A stretch of 64,000 bases of DNA from Colwellia sp. 39_35_sub15_T18 (GTDB lineage: Bacteria; Pseudomonadota; Gammaproteobacteria; Enterobacterales; Alteromonadaceae). How positions within the stretch are numbered: the first letter of the stretch is position 1; every line of letters begins with the position of its first letter. Below the pieces are notes generated by a model. It was not told the origin of the DNA. It was given only the letters and a program-made list of their open reading frames with translations, and made no database searches. Below are positions 28,142-35,893 of this stretch, piece after piece. Both the position numbers and the translations under genes were made by a program. The stretch is from NCBI GenBank assembly GCA_002162675.1, contig MAAE01000024.1, positions 16,484 through 80,483 on the forward strand. The letters are read 5' to 3'.

Positions 28142-29281
28142 CTACCTTTGTGAAATAGCTACAACAGTACGTGGCTCTGAACCTGTATAGTCTGCCGACG
28201 GGCGAATAATACGGTTATTAGAACGTTGTTCCATTACGTGTGCAGCCCAACCAGTTAGACGTGAACAAACAAAAATAGGCGTAAACAATTTAGTTGGAAT
28301 ACCCATGTAGTTATAAGTAGAAGCATGGAAGAAATCGGCATTACAGAATAATTTTTTGCTATCCCACATAAACTCTTCACAAGCAACTGAGATATCATAA
28401 AGTGAGGTATCTCCATTTTCAGCGGCTAGTTTTTCTGACCATGCTTTGATAATGACATTACGTGGATCTGAGGTGCGGTAAATGGCATGACCAAAGCCCA
28501 TTATTTTTTCTTTGCGTTCAAGCATGCCAGCCATTTGCACTTTAGCGTCTGCAGGAGAAGTGAACTTTTGGATCATATCCATAGCAGCTTCGTTAGCACC
28601 ACCGTGAAGTGGTCCACGTAAGGTACCAATAGCGCCTGTAACACATGAGAACATGTCAGATAAGGTTGATGCACAAACACGAGCCGTAAAGGTTGAGGCG
28701 TTAAACTCATGCTCCGCATATAAAATTAGTGATACATCCATAACACGTTCATGTTGCGCTGATGGCGACTCACCATTAAGTAGGCGTAAAAAGTGACCAC
28801 CTAACGAGTTTTCATCACTCATACAGTCAATTTCAATACCGTCATGTGAATATTTATACCAAAAACACATAATGGCAGGGAATGCTGCTAATAAACGGTT
28901 AGCGGCTTTGTTTTGTTCAGAGAAATCAACTTCCGGTTCAACATTACCTAAAAATGAACAACCAGTGCGCATAACATCCATAGGGTGAGCATCTTTAGGG
29001 ATATGTTTTAACACTTCTTTTAGCGCTTTCGGAATATCTCGCATAGCAAGTAGCTCAGCTTTATACTCAGCTAATTCAGCTGTTGTCGGTAATTCACCGT
29101 TGAATAATAAGTAAGCCACTTCTTCAAAGGTGGCATTTTCAGCTAAATCTGCAACATCATAACCACAGTAGGTTAAACCACTACCTGATTGCCCAACCGT
29201 ACATAAAGACGTTTCACCTGCACTTTGACCACGTAAGCCTGCACCACTTAATTTCTTATCAAGAGTCTTGTCAGTCATCAT
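28142..29281 (-). CDS. prpC: 2-methylcitrate synthase
   Basis: It condenses propionyl-CoA with oxaloacetate to 2-methylcitrate. The 379-residue protein has the citrate-synthase fold with catalytic histidines in LHGGANEAAMDMI and GFGHAIYRTSDPR and the aspartate region near FHASTYNYMGIPTKLF. The short N-terminal region and GAGLRGQSAGETSLCTVG match PrpC rather than the type II GltA. Two ATGs in tandem (29281, 29278) are preceded by GAGGAA; the second is at the more usual distance and either may be used. It lies 39 bases after prpB. Confidence 0.95.
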   Translation of the reverse strand: MMTDKTLDKKLSGAGLRGQSAGETSLCTVGQSGSGLTYCGYDVADLAENATFEEVAYLLFNGELPTTAELAEYKAELLAMRDIPKALKEVLKHIPKDAHPMDVMRTGCSFLGNVEPEVDFSEQNKAANRLLAAFPAIMCFWYKYSHDGIEIDCMSDENSLGGHFLRLLNGESPSAQHERVMDVSLILYAEHEFNASTFTARVCASTLSDMFSCVTGAIGTLRGPLHGGANEAAMDMIQKFTSPADAKVQMAGMLERKEKIMGFGHAIYRTSDPRNVIIKAWSEKLAAENGDTSLYDISVACEEFMWDSKKLFCNADFFHASTYNYMGIPTKLFTPIFVCSRLTGWAAHVMEQRSNNRIIRPSADYTGSEPRTVVAISQR

Positions 29282-29320
29282 TATTTCCTCATTATTTATA
29301 TATAATATTTTAACATTTAT

Positions 29321-30226
29321 TTACTTGTTGTTACCTTCAGCACTTTTTTCTTTAAGAAAAAGCGAATCTAATTTTTGCTCGTAATCGTGATAACCAAGGT
29401 AGTCATATAAATCCATACGGGTTTGCATGTTGTCAATTTCAGCTTTTTGATCCCCATCAGCTAACAGAGTTCTATATACAGATTCAGCCGCTTTATTCAT
29501 CGCTCTAAAAGCTGACAATGGGTAAAGCACCATGGCACAGCCCCACTCACCTAATTGCTCTTTATTCCATAATTCAGTTTGACCAAATTCAGTGATATTC
29601 GCTAATACAGGTACATCTAACGCCTCAGTGAATGCACAGTAATGCTCTTCAGTTTTCACCGCTTCAGCAAAGATACCATCAGCACCGGCAGCAACATAAG
29701 CTTTAGCACGTTCAAGAGCGGCTTCTAAACCTTCTTGAGCAAAAGCATCAGTACGCGCCATAATGAAAAAATCAGGGTCAATACGGGCATCAACGGCTGC
29801 ACGAATACGGTCGACCATTTCTTCAGTGGTAACAATTTCTTTATTTGGACGATGACCACAACGCTTTTGTGCCACTTGATCTTCAATGTGAACCGCAGCA
29901 GCACCGGCTTTTTCCATGTCACGAATCGTTTTAGCAATATTAAACGCGCCACCCCAGCCAGTATCAATATCAACTAACAAAGGCAATGACGATGCTGACG
30001 TGATTCGCGCTACGTCAGCAATAACATCATTTAAAGAAGTCATGCCTAAATCAGGCAAACCATAAGAAGCATTAGCGACACCACCACCCGATAAATAAAT
30101 GGCTTGATGTCCTAACTGCTCTGCCATCATTGCACAGTAGGCATTGATAGTACCAACCACTTGCAGTGGTTTATTATTCGTTAATGCTTGGCGAAACTTA
30201 GCGCCAGCCGATAAAGTAGTAGTCAT
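29321..30226 (-). CDS. prpB: 2-methylisocitrate lyase
   Basis: It cleaves 2-methylisocitrate to succinate and pyruvate, the last step of the cycle. The 301-residue protein of the isocitrate-lyase/PEP-mutase family has the catalytic cysteine in [12 protein letters not shown] and metal-binding residues in [13 protein letters not shown] and [16 protein letters not shown] ribosome binding site lies five bases before the ATG at 30226. It is the first enzyme gene after the regulator, ten bases downstream of its stop. Confidence 0.96.
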   Translation of the reverse strand: MTTTLSAGAKFRQALTNNKPLQVVGTINAYCAMMAEQLGHQAIYLSGGGVANASYGLPDLGMTSLNDVIADVARITSASSLPLLVDIDTGWGGAFNIAKTIRDMEKAGAAAVHIEDQVAQKRCGHRPNKEIVTTEEMVDRIRAAVDARIDPDFFIMARTDAFAQEGLEAALERAKAYVAAGADGIFAEAVKTEEHYCAFTEALDVPVLANITEFGQTELWNKEQLGEWGCAMVLYPLSAFRAMNKAAESVYRTLLADGDQKAEIDNMQTRMDLYDYLGYHDYEQKLDSLFLKEKSAEGNNK

Positions 30227-30236
30227 TATAGTTCCT

Positions 30237-30941
30237 CTATTTTCGATTTATTAATTCGGTTAAATTCTGCTCTGCGATTTTGTTTTCAATATTTTTTCTT
30301 GAAGCGGCAATATGACGACGCATTAATATTTCAGCCAACTCACCATCTCTGTCGCAAATAGCTTGTATGATTTGAGAGTGTTCGTTAAAAGCACGACTGG
30401 CTCTTGGGCTATTCATGCCAAACTGGCAGCGATACATGCGCACCAAGTGGTACAGTTGCCCACAAATCAAGTCGATTAATTGTTTATTATGACTTCCTAA
30501 AATTACTTTATAATGAAAATCAAGATCGCCCTCTTCTTGATAATAAGCCACACCATCTTTCAACTCTTGTGTTTGACTATGTGCTTTAAGCATCGCTTGC
30601 ATGTCGACAATTTCTTCATCCGACATATTCAATGCTGCTTGGCGACATGCCATACCTTCAAGCGCCTCTCGCGTGATATAAAGCTCAAGTAGGCCCTCAA
30701 TAGTACAATCAACCACCCTCGAGCCGACATTAGCTTTACGCTCAATTAAATGGCATTTTTCTAAGCGGTTTAACGCCTCCCGTAAGGTAGAGCGGCTAAT
30801 TTGATAACGTTTGGCTAGCTCGGGCTCACTTATTTTACTGCCTGAGGTAATCTCACCTTCAACAATAGCGTGTTGCATTTGTTCAAAAACTTTATCTGCA
30901 GTCGTCACGGCGGTTTGTTGAGTAGGGTTTGCTAAGTACAT
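30237..30941 (-). CDS. prpR: GntR/FadR-subfamily regulator of the methylcitrate operon
   Basis: A 234-residue regulator with an N-terminal winged helix (about 15-75; [20 protein letters not shown]) and a C-terminal all-helical FCD ligand domain (about 85-225) with metal-binding-type residues such as DLDFHYKVI and HRxI-like histidines near NEHSQII. It heads the operon and is expected to repress it, with release by a methylcitrate-pathway intermediate (inferred). The two TTGTCGACA boxes upstream are its likely operators. It is not related to the sigma-54 activator PrpR of enterobacteria; the symbol follows use in Shewanella-type genomes. Confidence 0.9.
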   Translation of the reverse strand: MYLANPTQQTAVTTADKVFEQMQHAIVEGEITSGSKISEPELAKRYQISRSTLREALNRLEKCHLIERKANVGSRVVDCTIEGLLELYITREALEGMACRQAALNMSDEEIVDMQAMLKAHSQTQELKDGVAYYQEEGDLDFHYKVILGSHNKQLIDLICGQLYHLVRMYRCQFGMNSPRASRAFNEHSQIIQAICDRDGELAEILMRRHIAASRKNIENKIAEQNLTELINRK

Positions 30942-30972
30942 AGAGTTAAAGCCTTATTATATGTTTATTTGG

Positions 30973-31056
30973 ATTGTCGACATATTGAGTTTACAAGAGC
31001 AATAATAACGGAAATAATTTATTATGCAAGTACACTTTAGGCTTATTGTCGACAAT
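30973..31056 (-). promoter_or_regulatory. promoter and paired operators of the prp operon
   Basis: On the minus strand TTGCAT (31024-31029) and TATTAT (31002-31007) with a 16-base spacer form a sigma-70-like promoter. It is flanked by ATTGTCGACAAT (31045-31056, a perfect palindrome) and ATTGTCGACAT (30973-30983). The pair brackets the promoter about 70 bases apart, fitting repression by the GntR protein encoded next. Confidence 0.65.
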
Positions 31057-31087
31057 TTCTTTTTATTGATATTTTTCAGAACACAAA

Positions 31088-31123
31088 AAAGCCCACGCAA
31101 TACTTGACTATTGCGTGGGCTTT
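31088..31123 (-). terminator. strong terminator after the tRNA operon
   Basis: A perfect 15-bp stem AAAGCCCACGCAATA/TATTGCGTGGGCTTT with a six-base loop; on the minus strand it is followed by further T residues. It ends the Ala-Glu-Glu-Glu tRNA transcript and separates it from the prp promoter. Confidence 0.9.
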
Positions 31124-31188
31124 CTATATTTCACTTTTCGTACACTTTTTAAATAACAATTATTAAATAATAAGGTTATAAAATAAAG

Positions 31189-31264
31189 TGGCATCCCTAA
31201 GGGGATTCGAACCCCTGTTACCGCCGTGAAAGGGCGGTGTCCTAGGCCTCTAGACGATAGGGAC
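31189..31264 (-). tRNA. tRNA-Glu (TTC), copy 3 of operon
   Basis: 76 bases including encoded CCA. The cloverleaf has acceptor GTCCCTA, anticodon loop CTTTCAC (anticodon TTC) and T arm AGGGGTTCGAATCCCCT. It is identical to the two copies upstream. Confidence 0.97.
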
Positions 31265-31493
31265 ACTGACATTAACTATTGTCAAACAAAGCTAATACAA
31301 ACTATCTACCAGATCACTCCGGTGATTTAATTTAACTAAAGTCTATATTAGTAGACTTATTGAAAAACTAAAACTCTAAATTCTTATTTTCATTCTTCTT
31401 AAAGATTTATTCTTCTCAAATAATGTCAGCATAAGAAACTGATTCACTTTATATGCACTCTACTTATTTATAATAATTTTATAAAAAGTAAAG

Positions 31494-31569
31494 TGGCATC
31501 CCTAAGGGGATTCGAACCCCTGTTACCGCCGTGAAAGGGCGGTGTCCTAGGCCTCTAGACGATAGGGAC
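31494..31569 (-). tRNA. tRNA-Glu (TTC), copy 2 of operon
   Basis: 76 bases, identical in sequence to the genes at 31189 and 31755, with encoded CCA. Confidence 0.97.
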
Positions 31570-31665
31570 ACTAAAACTGGTAAGCGAATAAATTCGCTAT
31601 TTTAGTGTTAGGCGAGTGCTGAGCCTGCGAAGCCGAGCGACATTACCCAATACTAAAACTAGTAA
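31568..31665. repeat. nested hairpin in the tRNA spacer bounded by a 14-bp direct repeat
   Basis: ACACTAAAA (31568) pairs with TTTTAGTGT (31600), enclosing AGCGAA-TAAA-TTCGCT. ACTAAAACTGGTAA (31570) recurs as ACTAAAACTAGTAA (31652), 13 of 14 bases identical. The segment is absent from the spacer between the other two Glu genes. It could be a processing signal or a small inserted element. Confidence 0.45.
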
Positions 31666-31754
31666 ATAACCAATTCTGAACAGTGCTTATTGTTTTATAA
31701 GTATAAGCAAACTTATTTTTATTTTTCACCTAGTAAAAGGTAAAAAATAAATAG

Positions 31755-31830
31755 TGGCATCCCTAAGGGGATTCGAACCCCTGTTACCGCCGTGAAAGGG
31801 CGGTGTCCTAGGCCTCTAGACGATAGGGAC
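31755..31830 (-). tRNA. tRNA-Glu (TTC), copy 1 of operon
   Basis: 76 bases, same sequence as the other two copies, with encoded CCA. It lies 75 bases downstream of tRNA-Ala. Confidence 0.97.
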
Positions 31831-31905
31831 ATTAACTATCGTATTTAGCCATTTTACACAGCTAAATATAAATCTCTTCTCCATTTACTTTATAATAAAA
31901 ATAAA

Positions 31906-31981
31906 TGGTGGAGCTATGCGGGATCGAACCGCAGACCTCTTCGCTGCCAGCGAAGCGCTCTCCCAGCTGAGCTATAGCCCC
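31906..31981 (-). tRNA. tRNA-Ala (GGC)
   Basis: 76 bases including CCA. Acceptor GGGGCTA, D arm AGCTCAGCTGGGAGAGC, anticodon loop CTGGCAG (anticodon GGC) and T arm GCGGTTCGATCCCGC. It is the first gene of the four-tRNA operon. Confidence 0.97.
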
Positions 31982-32419
31982 GCTTGTTTAAATGCTGATT
32001 TTAAAAAAAGCAATTCAAACGGTTATATTCAATAACTGGCCTAATAGCTATTAAATATATATTCTTTCTATTTTAGAAAAATAGAAAGAATATTGTCAAC
32101 TAGGGTCTTTTCGAAGAAATGAACACTTGCTGAAAACGAGGCGCATTCTAAGCAGCAGCCTTAAAACTGTCAACACTTATTTTAAAAAAAGCACTAAAAA
32201 ACTGTAAAAAACACTTCCTCTGATTATTTATACAACAAGTTGTTTGTTTTTTGCCTAAGCACTTGTTTGGCTTGTACAAGTTATAGTCTTTATTAAAATG
32301 AGATTAACAAAAATTAAACAGGCAGCGCTCGGCTACTTTCTTTTTTAGGCATTTACAGGTATTGTTTGCTGACAAAGTAAAAGTATTAGTCAGTACTACT
32401 CAGAGTTATAAACAATAGA
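31982..32419. other. 438-bp divergent spacer between the tRNA operon and the yvcK-like gene
   Basis: It holds the tRNA promoter (32145-32173) and presumably the yvcK promoter. No gene is seen in it. Confidence 0.5.
32145..32173 (-). promoter_or_regulatory. promoter of the tRNA operon
   Basis: On the minus strand a consensus TTGACA (32168-32173), a 17-base spacer and TAGAAT (32145-32150) are followed by GCGCC. The GC-rich discriminator is typical of stringently controlled stable-RNA promoters. Confidence 0.85.
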
Positions 32420-33325
32420 ATGCAGTTAAATGAATTAAACATTGTTGCCATTGGTGGTGGTCACGGCTTAGGTCGAGTGCTCTCTACTCTCTCCTTTATG
32501 GGCAATAAACTCACTGGCATAGTAACTACCACAGACAATGGTGGCTCCACAGGTAAATTAAGAAGGCGTAGCAGTTCTATTGCATGGGGTGATCTTAGAA
32601 ACTGCTTAACCGAGCTAGTTGATAGTGACTCTGTTGGCAGCCAGCTGTTTAACTTTCGTTTTGAGGGTGGTGATGAATTAAGTGGTCATAATCTTGGTAA
32701 TCTAATTTTGTATGGTTTAGGGCAAGTACAGTCAAGACCTTTAGATTCAATTAAGCTTGTTAGCCGTATGCTAAGAGTACGAACACAAGTTTTGCCTATG
32801 TCAGAAACACCCACTGATTTAATGGCCTTTTATCCAGAGGGCCGTTGCCGCGTTGGTGAGCTTTCTGTAGATGAAATGCCGATAATGCCAAAAAATTTAA
32901 TGCTGGCACCTTTAGTTAAGTCGTTAACACCTTGTATCGATGCTATTAATAAAGCAGATTTAATCATTTTAGGCCCTGGCAGCTTTCTCACCAGCATCAT
33001 TCCCCCATTACTCGTTAGAGATATCAGCAAAGCGATTGCTAATAGAAAAGGTCATTGTGTATTTATTGATAATATCGTTGCAGAGCAAAGCCCAGCAGCC
33101 AAATTAACCATTGATGAAAAGCTGACCTGGATTGAAGAAAACATAGGCTGCTTGCCAATTGACAGTGTTATAAGCCAAGAGCCATCTGTTAAGTCCGATA
33201 GAGTTGCTATTATTTGTCGTAACTTAGCGCATAACAAGGTGCCTCATCATCACGACAAACAAAAGCTCATTGCTGCGCTAGAGGCTTGTGTTTCATCCGC
33301 TGTTGACAAGAAAAAGACGGCATAA
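32420..33325 (+). CDS. yvcK: YvcK/CofD-like family protein (gluconeogenesis factor)
   Basis: A 301-residue protein with the family N terminus VAIGGGHGLGRVLSTL, then IVTTTDNGGSTGKLRR, WGDLRNCL, SGHNLGNLILYGL and LGPGSFLTSIIPPLLV. The family resembles 2-phospho-L-lactate transferase CofD; in Bacillus YvcK binds UDP-GlcNAc and is needed for growth on gluconeogenic carbon sources and for cell-wall homeostasis. E. coli has the homologue YbhK. The length matches (302). It is monocistronic and its last 29 codons are repeated 165 bases downstream (33401-33490). Confidence 0.9.
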   Translation: MQLNELNIVAIGGGHGLGRVLSTLSFMGNKLTGIVTTTDNGGSTGKLRRRSSSIAWGDLRNCLTELVDSDSVGSQLFNFRFEGGDELSGHNLGNLILYGLGQVQSRPLDSIKLVSRMLRVRTQVLPMSETPTDLMAFYPEGRCRVGELSVDEMPIMPKNLMLAPLVKSLTPCIDAINKADLIILGPGSFLTSIIPPLLVRDISKAIANRKGHCVFIDNIVAEQSPAAKLTIDEKLTWIEENIGCLPIDSVISQEPSVKSDRVAIICRNLAHNKVPHHHDKQKLIAALEACVSSAVDKKKTA

Positions 33326-33400
33326 TCATTTTATGGTCAAAGTCATATCATGGTAGCAGAGGATTTGTCCTCGATATAATTTAGCGGCATAATCAAAGAA

Positions 33401-33490
33401 GAAGTGCCCCACCATCACGACAAACAAAAACTCATTGCTGCGCTAGAAGCTTGTGTTTCATCCGCTGTTGGCAAGAAAAAGACGGCGTAG
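33401..33490 (+). pseudogene. duplicated 3' end of the yvcK-like gene
   Basis: Translating this stretch gives EEVPHHHDKQKLIAALEA followed by CVSSAVGKKKTA and a stop, against KVPHHHDKQKLIAALEA and CVSSAVDKKKTA at the end of the gene. The offset between copies is 165 bases. The copy has no start and is not expressed as a gene by itself; it diverges by a few third-position changes and one D to G change. Confidence 0.85.
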
Positions 33491-33536
33491 TTATTTATTC
33501 TAGCCTTGTTCTAGATTTATTTTAAGTTCATTCTAC

Positions 33537-33620
33537 CTAATATTCACCACAGAGGGCTCTTCGAGCCTACACAGAGACTTTATTGTACTCACTGTAGTGC
33601 GGCTGATCTCTGTGTCATTT
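33537..33620. repeat. CACCGAG intergenic palindrome family, partial copy 2
   Basis: TATTCACCACAGAGGGCTCT then TCGAGCCTACACAGAGACTT and a CTCTGTG arm. It matches the middle and left end of the copy at 38093 but lacks the usual right end GTGCTCTCTGTGGTAAA. It runs into the 91-bp tandem array. Confidence 0.65.
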
Positions 33621-34059
33621 AGGCACAGTCATCTTCATTTATGTTGCTTTATTGCTTTTCATCTTCACTAATGCGACTCGCAACCGCGCCTTTTTGATCT
33701 CTGTGTCATTTAGGCACAGTCATCTTCATTTATGTTGCTTTATTGCTTTTCATCTTCACTAATGCGACTCGCAACCGCGCCTTTTTGATCTCTGTGTCAT
33801 TTAGGTACTGCCATCTTCATTTATGTTGATTTATTGCTTTTCATCTTCACTAATGCGACTCGCAACTGCGCCTTTTTGATCTCTGTGTCATTTAGGTACT
33901 GCCATCTTCACTTATGCTGTTTTATTGTTTTTCATCTTCACTAATGCGACTCGCAATCGCGCCTTTTTGATCTCTGTGTCATTTAGGTACTGCCATCTTC
34001 ATTTATGTTGCTTTATTGCTTTTCATCTTCACTAATGCGACTCGCAACCGCGCCCTTTT
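33605..34059. repeat. five tandem 91-bp units derived from the dcd 3' end
   Basis: The marker GATCTCTGTGTCATTTAGG starts at 33605, 33696, 33787, 33878 and 33969, a constant 91-base period, with the ancestral GATCTCTGTAT at 34060 inside dcd. Each unit contains the last 15-16 codons and stop of dcd plus about 44 bases of spacer. The fifth unit carries the real dcd stop; the first four are extra copies. Units differ by few substitutions (CACAG versus TACTG, CAACCG versus CAACTG or CAATCG). Confidence 0.95.
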
Positions 34060-34603
34060 GATCTCTGTATTTTGCATCTTCACGTTTATTATAGGGACGA
34101 GCAGCACTTGATGACATGGTTTCAAAATTAAGCGCGGCTATTTTCATTTTAGGACGTAAAGCTAACGGCAACTTGCCACTGTTATAAAACTCTAACACTA
34201 TTTGTCCTGACCAGCCGGGATCAATTCGATGCGCTGTTACATGTACCATTAGGCCTAATCTCGCTAATGATGAACGACCATCTAACCAGCCTACAATGTT
34301 ATCTGGCAAGGTAACTGACTCATAAGTTACAGCAAGCGCCAATTCACCCGGGTGTAAAAAGAAAGCATCACCATCGGCAATAACTATTTCATCACTCATA
34401 ACTGAATTCATGGCTTGCTGCATTTCTGCTTTTGGACCGCTTAAATCAATAAAAGGTGCAGTGTGATCTTGAAATACTCGAAATTCATTACCTAAACGAA
34501 TATCAACACTAACTCCTGAAATCATTGAGCTATCGGGTTTCGGTGTGATAATTATTTTTTCATCATCAAGGTATTGTTCAATATCTTTATCACATAATCT
34601 CAT
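34013..34603 (-). CDS. dcd: dCTP deaminase
   Basis: It converts dCTP to dUTP, the main source of dUMP for thymidylate synthesis. The 196-residue protein has family blocks [35 protein letters not shown] and [15 protein letters not shown] (the last with the catalytic glutamate). The length is near that of E. coli Dcd (193). It lies 29 bases downstream of mrp in the same direction. Its last codons form part of a 91-bp tandem array that continues into the spacer; the protein itself ends normally (RISEDEKQ). Confidence 0.95.
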   Translation of the reverse strand: MRLCDKDIEQYLDDEKIIITPKPDSSMISGVSVDIRLGNEFRVFQDHTAPFIDLSGPKAEMQQAMNSVMSDEIVIADGDAFFLHPGELALAVTYESVTLPDNIVGWLDGRSSLARLGLMVHVTAHRIDPGWSGQIVLEFYNSGKLPLALRPKMKIAALNFETMSSSAARPYNKREDAKYRDQKGAVASRISEDEKQ

Positions 34604-34631
34604 TTTTTATTTCTACTTATGGTTAAAATAA

Positions 34632-35804
34632 TTATTCTGTTTCTTCAATACTTGCCGTTAAAGGGCTGCGTTTATCTAACTGCAAAAAAAGTTGTCCCGT
34701 AATATTACGCGCTATTCTACGGTACAAACTTGCTATCTCACCAGCGCTATTTTCAATGATGTCAGATTGACCGAAATCAGCATCTTGGCGAATATCAATA
34801 TTGAGTGGTAATTGGCCTAATAAATCTATTTGCTTTTTCTGAGCCATCAATACACCACCAGATTGACCAAATATATGACTTTCGTGGCCGCAGTTTTCAC
34901 ACACGTGATAGCTCATATTCTCAATAAGCCCTAATACCGGCACTTGCACTTTATCAAACATGGTTATGCCTTTAACGGCATCATCTAGAGCAATATCTTG
35001 TGGTGTTGTCACAATCACAGCGGCCGCAACCGGTACTTTTTGCGCTAAAGTGAGCTGAATATCTCCCGTCCCCGGCGGCATATCAATTAATAAATAATCA
35101 AGCTCAGGCCAAATCGTTTCATTAAGTAACTGATGAAAAGCGCCACTAGCCATAGGGCCACGCCACACTGTTGCGTCGTTTTCATCCACTAAGAAGCCAA
35201 TCGACATAGCATGTAAACCATGCGCCATTAACGGCGTCATTAACTTGCCATCGGTTGATCTTGGCTTCGCACCTTTAAGGCCTATCAATGTCGGCACCGA
35301 AGGACCATAAATATCGGCGTCTAAAATTCCCACTTTAGCGCCTTCTGCTATAAGTGCATAAGCCAGATTTACCGTGGTAGTTGACTTGCCTACGCCGCCT
35401 TTTCCTGAGGCAACCGCAATAATATTAGCTATATTTTGTTGGCTGCCCTTTAAAGAAAAGCCACGAACACTGTCAATCTTCAATTGCACATTAAAGACAA
35501 CGCTTTGCGCTAAAGTGTCGGTTAAGTTTGCTGCGATCTCTTCAAGCTCTCCCTGACAAGGAAAAGGCATTACAAGGTTAACGTTAATATTCTGCTGTTG
35601 TTCTTTAACATCTATGTGAAGGCATACGCTAAGCACGCCCTGAGGAAAGTTATTTGAGCTATAGTTTTGCAACGCAGCTTTAATAACTTGTAGTGATTCT
35701 GATGAGCTAAGCGTCAATTCTGCTGAACTAGACACCGATTCTGGTGAATTGGCCGTTGATTGCGCATTATGCTTCTTTTTACTAGAAAAAAATTTACCGA
35801 ACAT
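34632..35804 (-). CDS. mrp: Mrp/ApbC iron-sulfur carrier ATPase
   Basis: A 390-residue ParA-like ATPase that binds and transfers Fe-S clusters. The N-terminal DUF59-like region (about 35-120) precedes the deviant Walker A motif ASGKGGVGKSTTTVN, then GILDADIYGPSVPTLIG, LIDMPPGTGDIQLTL and the cluster-binding CxxC in YHVCENCGHESHIFG. The ATG at 35804 has GGA eight bases upstream; an ATG six codons earlier has no ribosome binding site. The gene is divergent from metG by 89 bases, an arrangement also found in E. coli. Confidence 0.95.
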   Translation of the reverse strand: MFGKFFSSKKKHNAQSTANSPESVSSSAELTLSSSESLQVIKAALQNYSSNNFPQGVLSVCLHIDVKEQQQNINVNLVMPFPCQGELEEIAANLTDTLAQSVVFNVQLKIDSVRGFSLKGSQQNIANIIAVASGKGGVGKSTTTVNLAYALIAEGAKVGILDADIYGPSVPTLIGLKGAKPRSTDGKLMTPLMAHGLHAMSIGFLVDENDATVWRGPMASGAFHQLLNETIWPELDYLLIDMPPGTGDIQLTLAQKVPVAAAVIVTTPQDIALDDAVKGITMFDKVQVPVLGLIENMSYHVCENCGHESHIFGQSGGVLMAQKKQIDLLGQLPLNIDIRQDADFGQSDIIENSAGEIASLYRRIARNITGQLFLQLDKRSPLTASIEETE

Positions 35805-35893
35805 ACCGAGTATCCATGGCATTAATTATTTGAGTATAAACGTTAAATTCTGTACTATTGCTGCCATTATTACCATCAAAACATTTATTTTTT

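Noticed and set aside
33605..34059. Repeat array considered as a CRISPR
   Set aside because: Units abut directly with a 91-base period and contain dcd coding sequence; there are no unique spacers and no cas genes.
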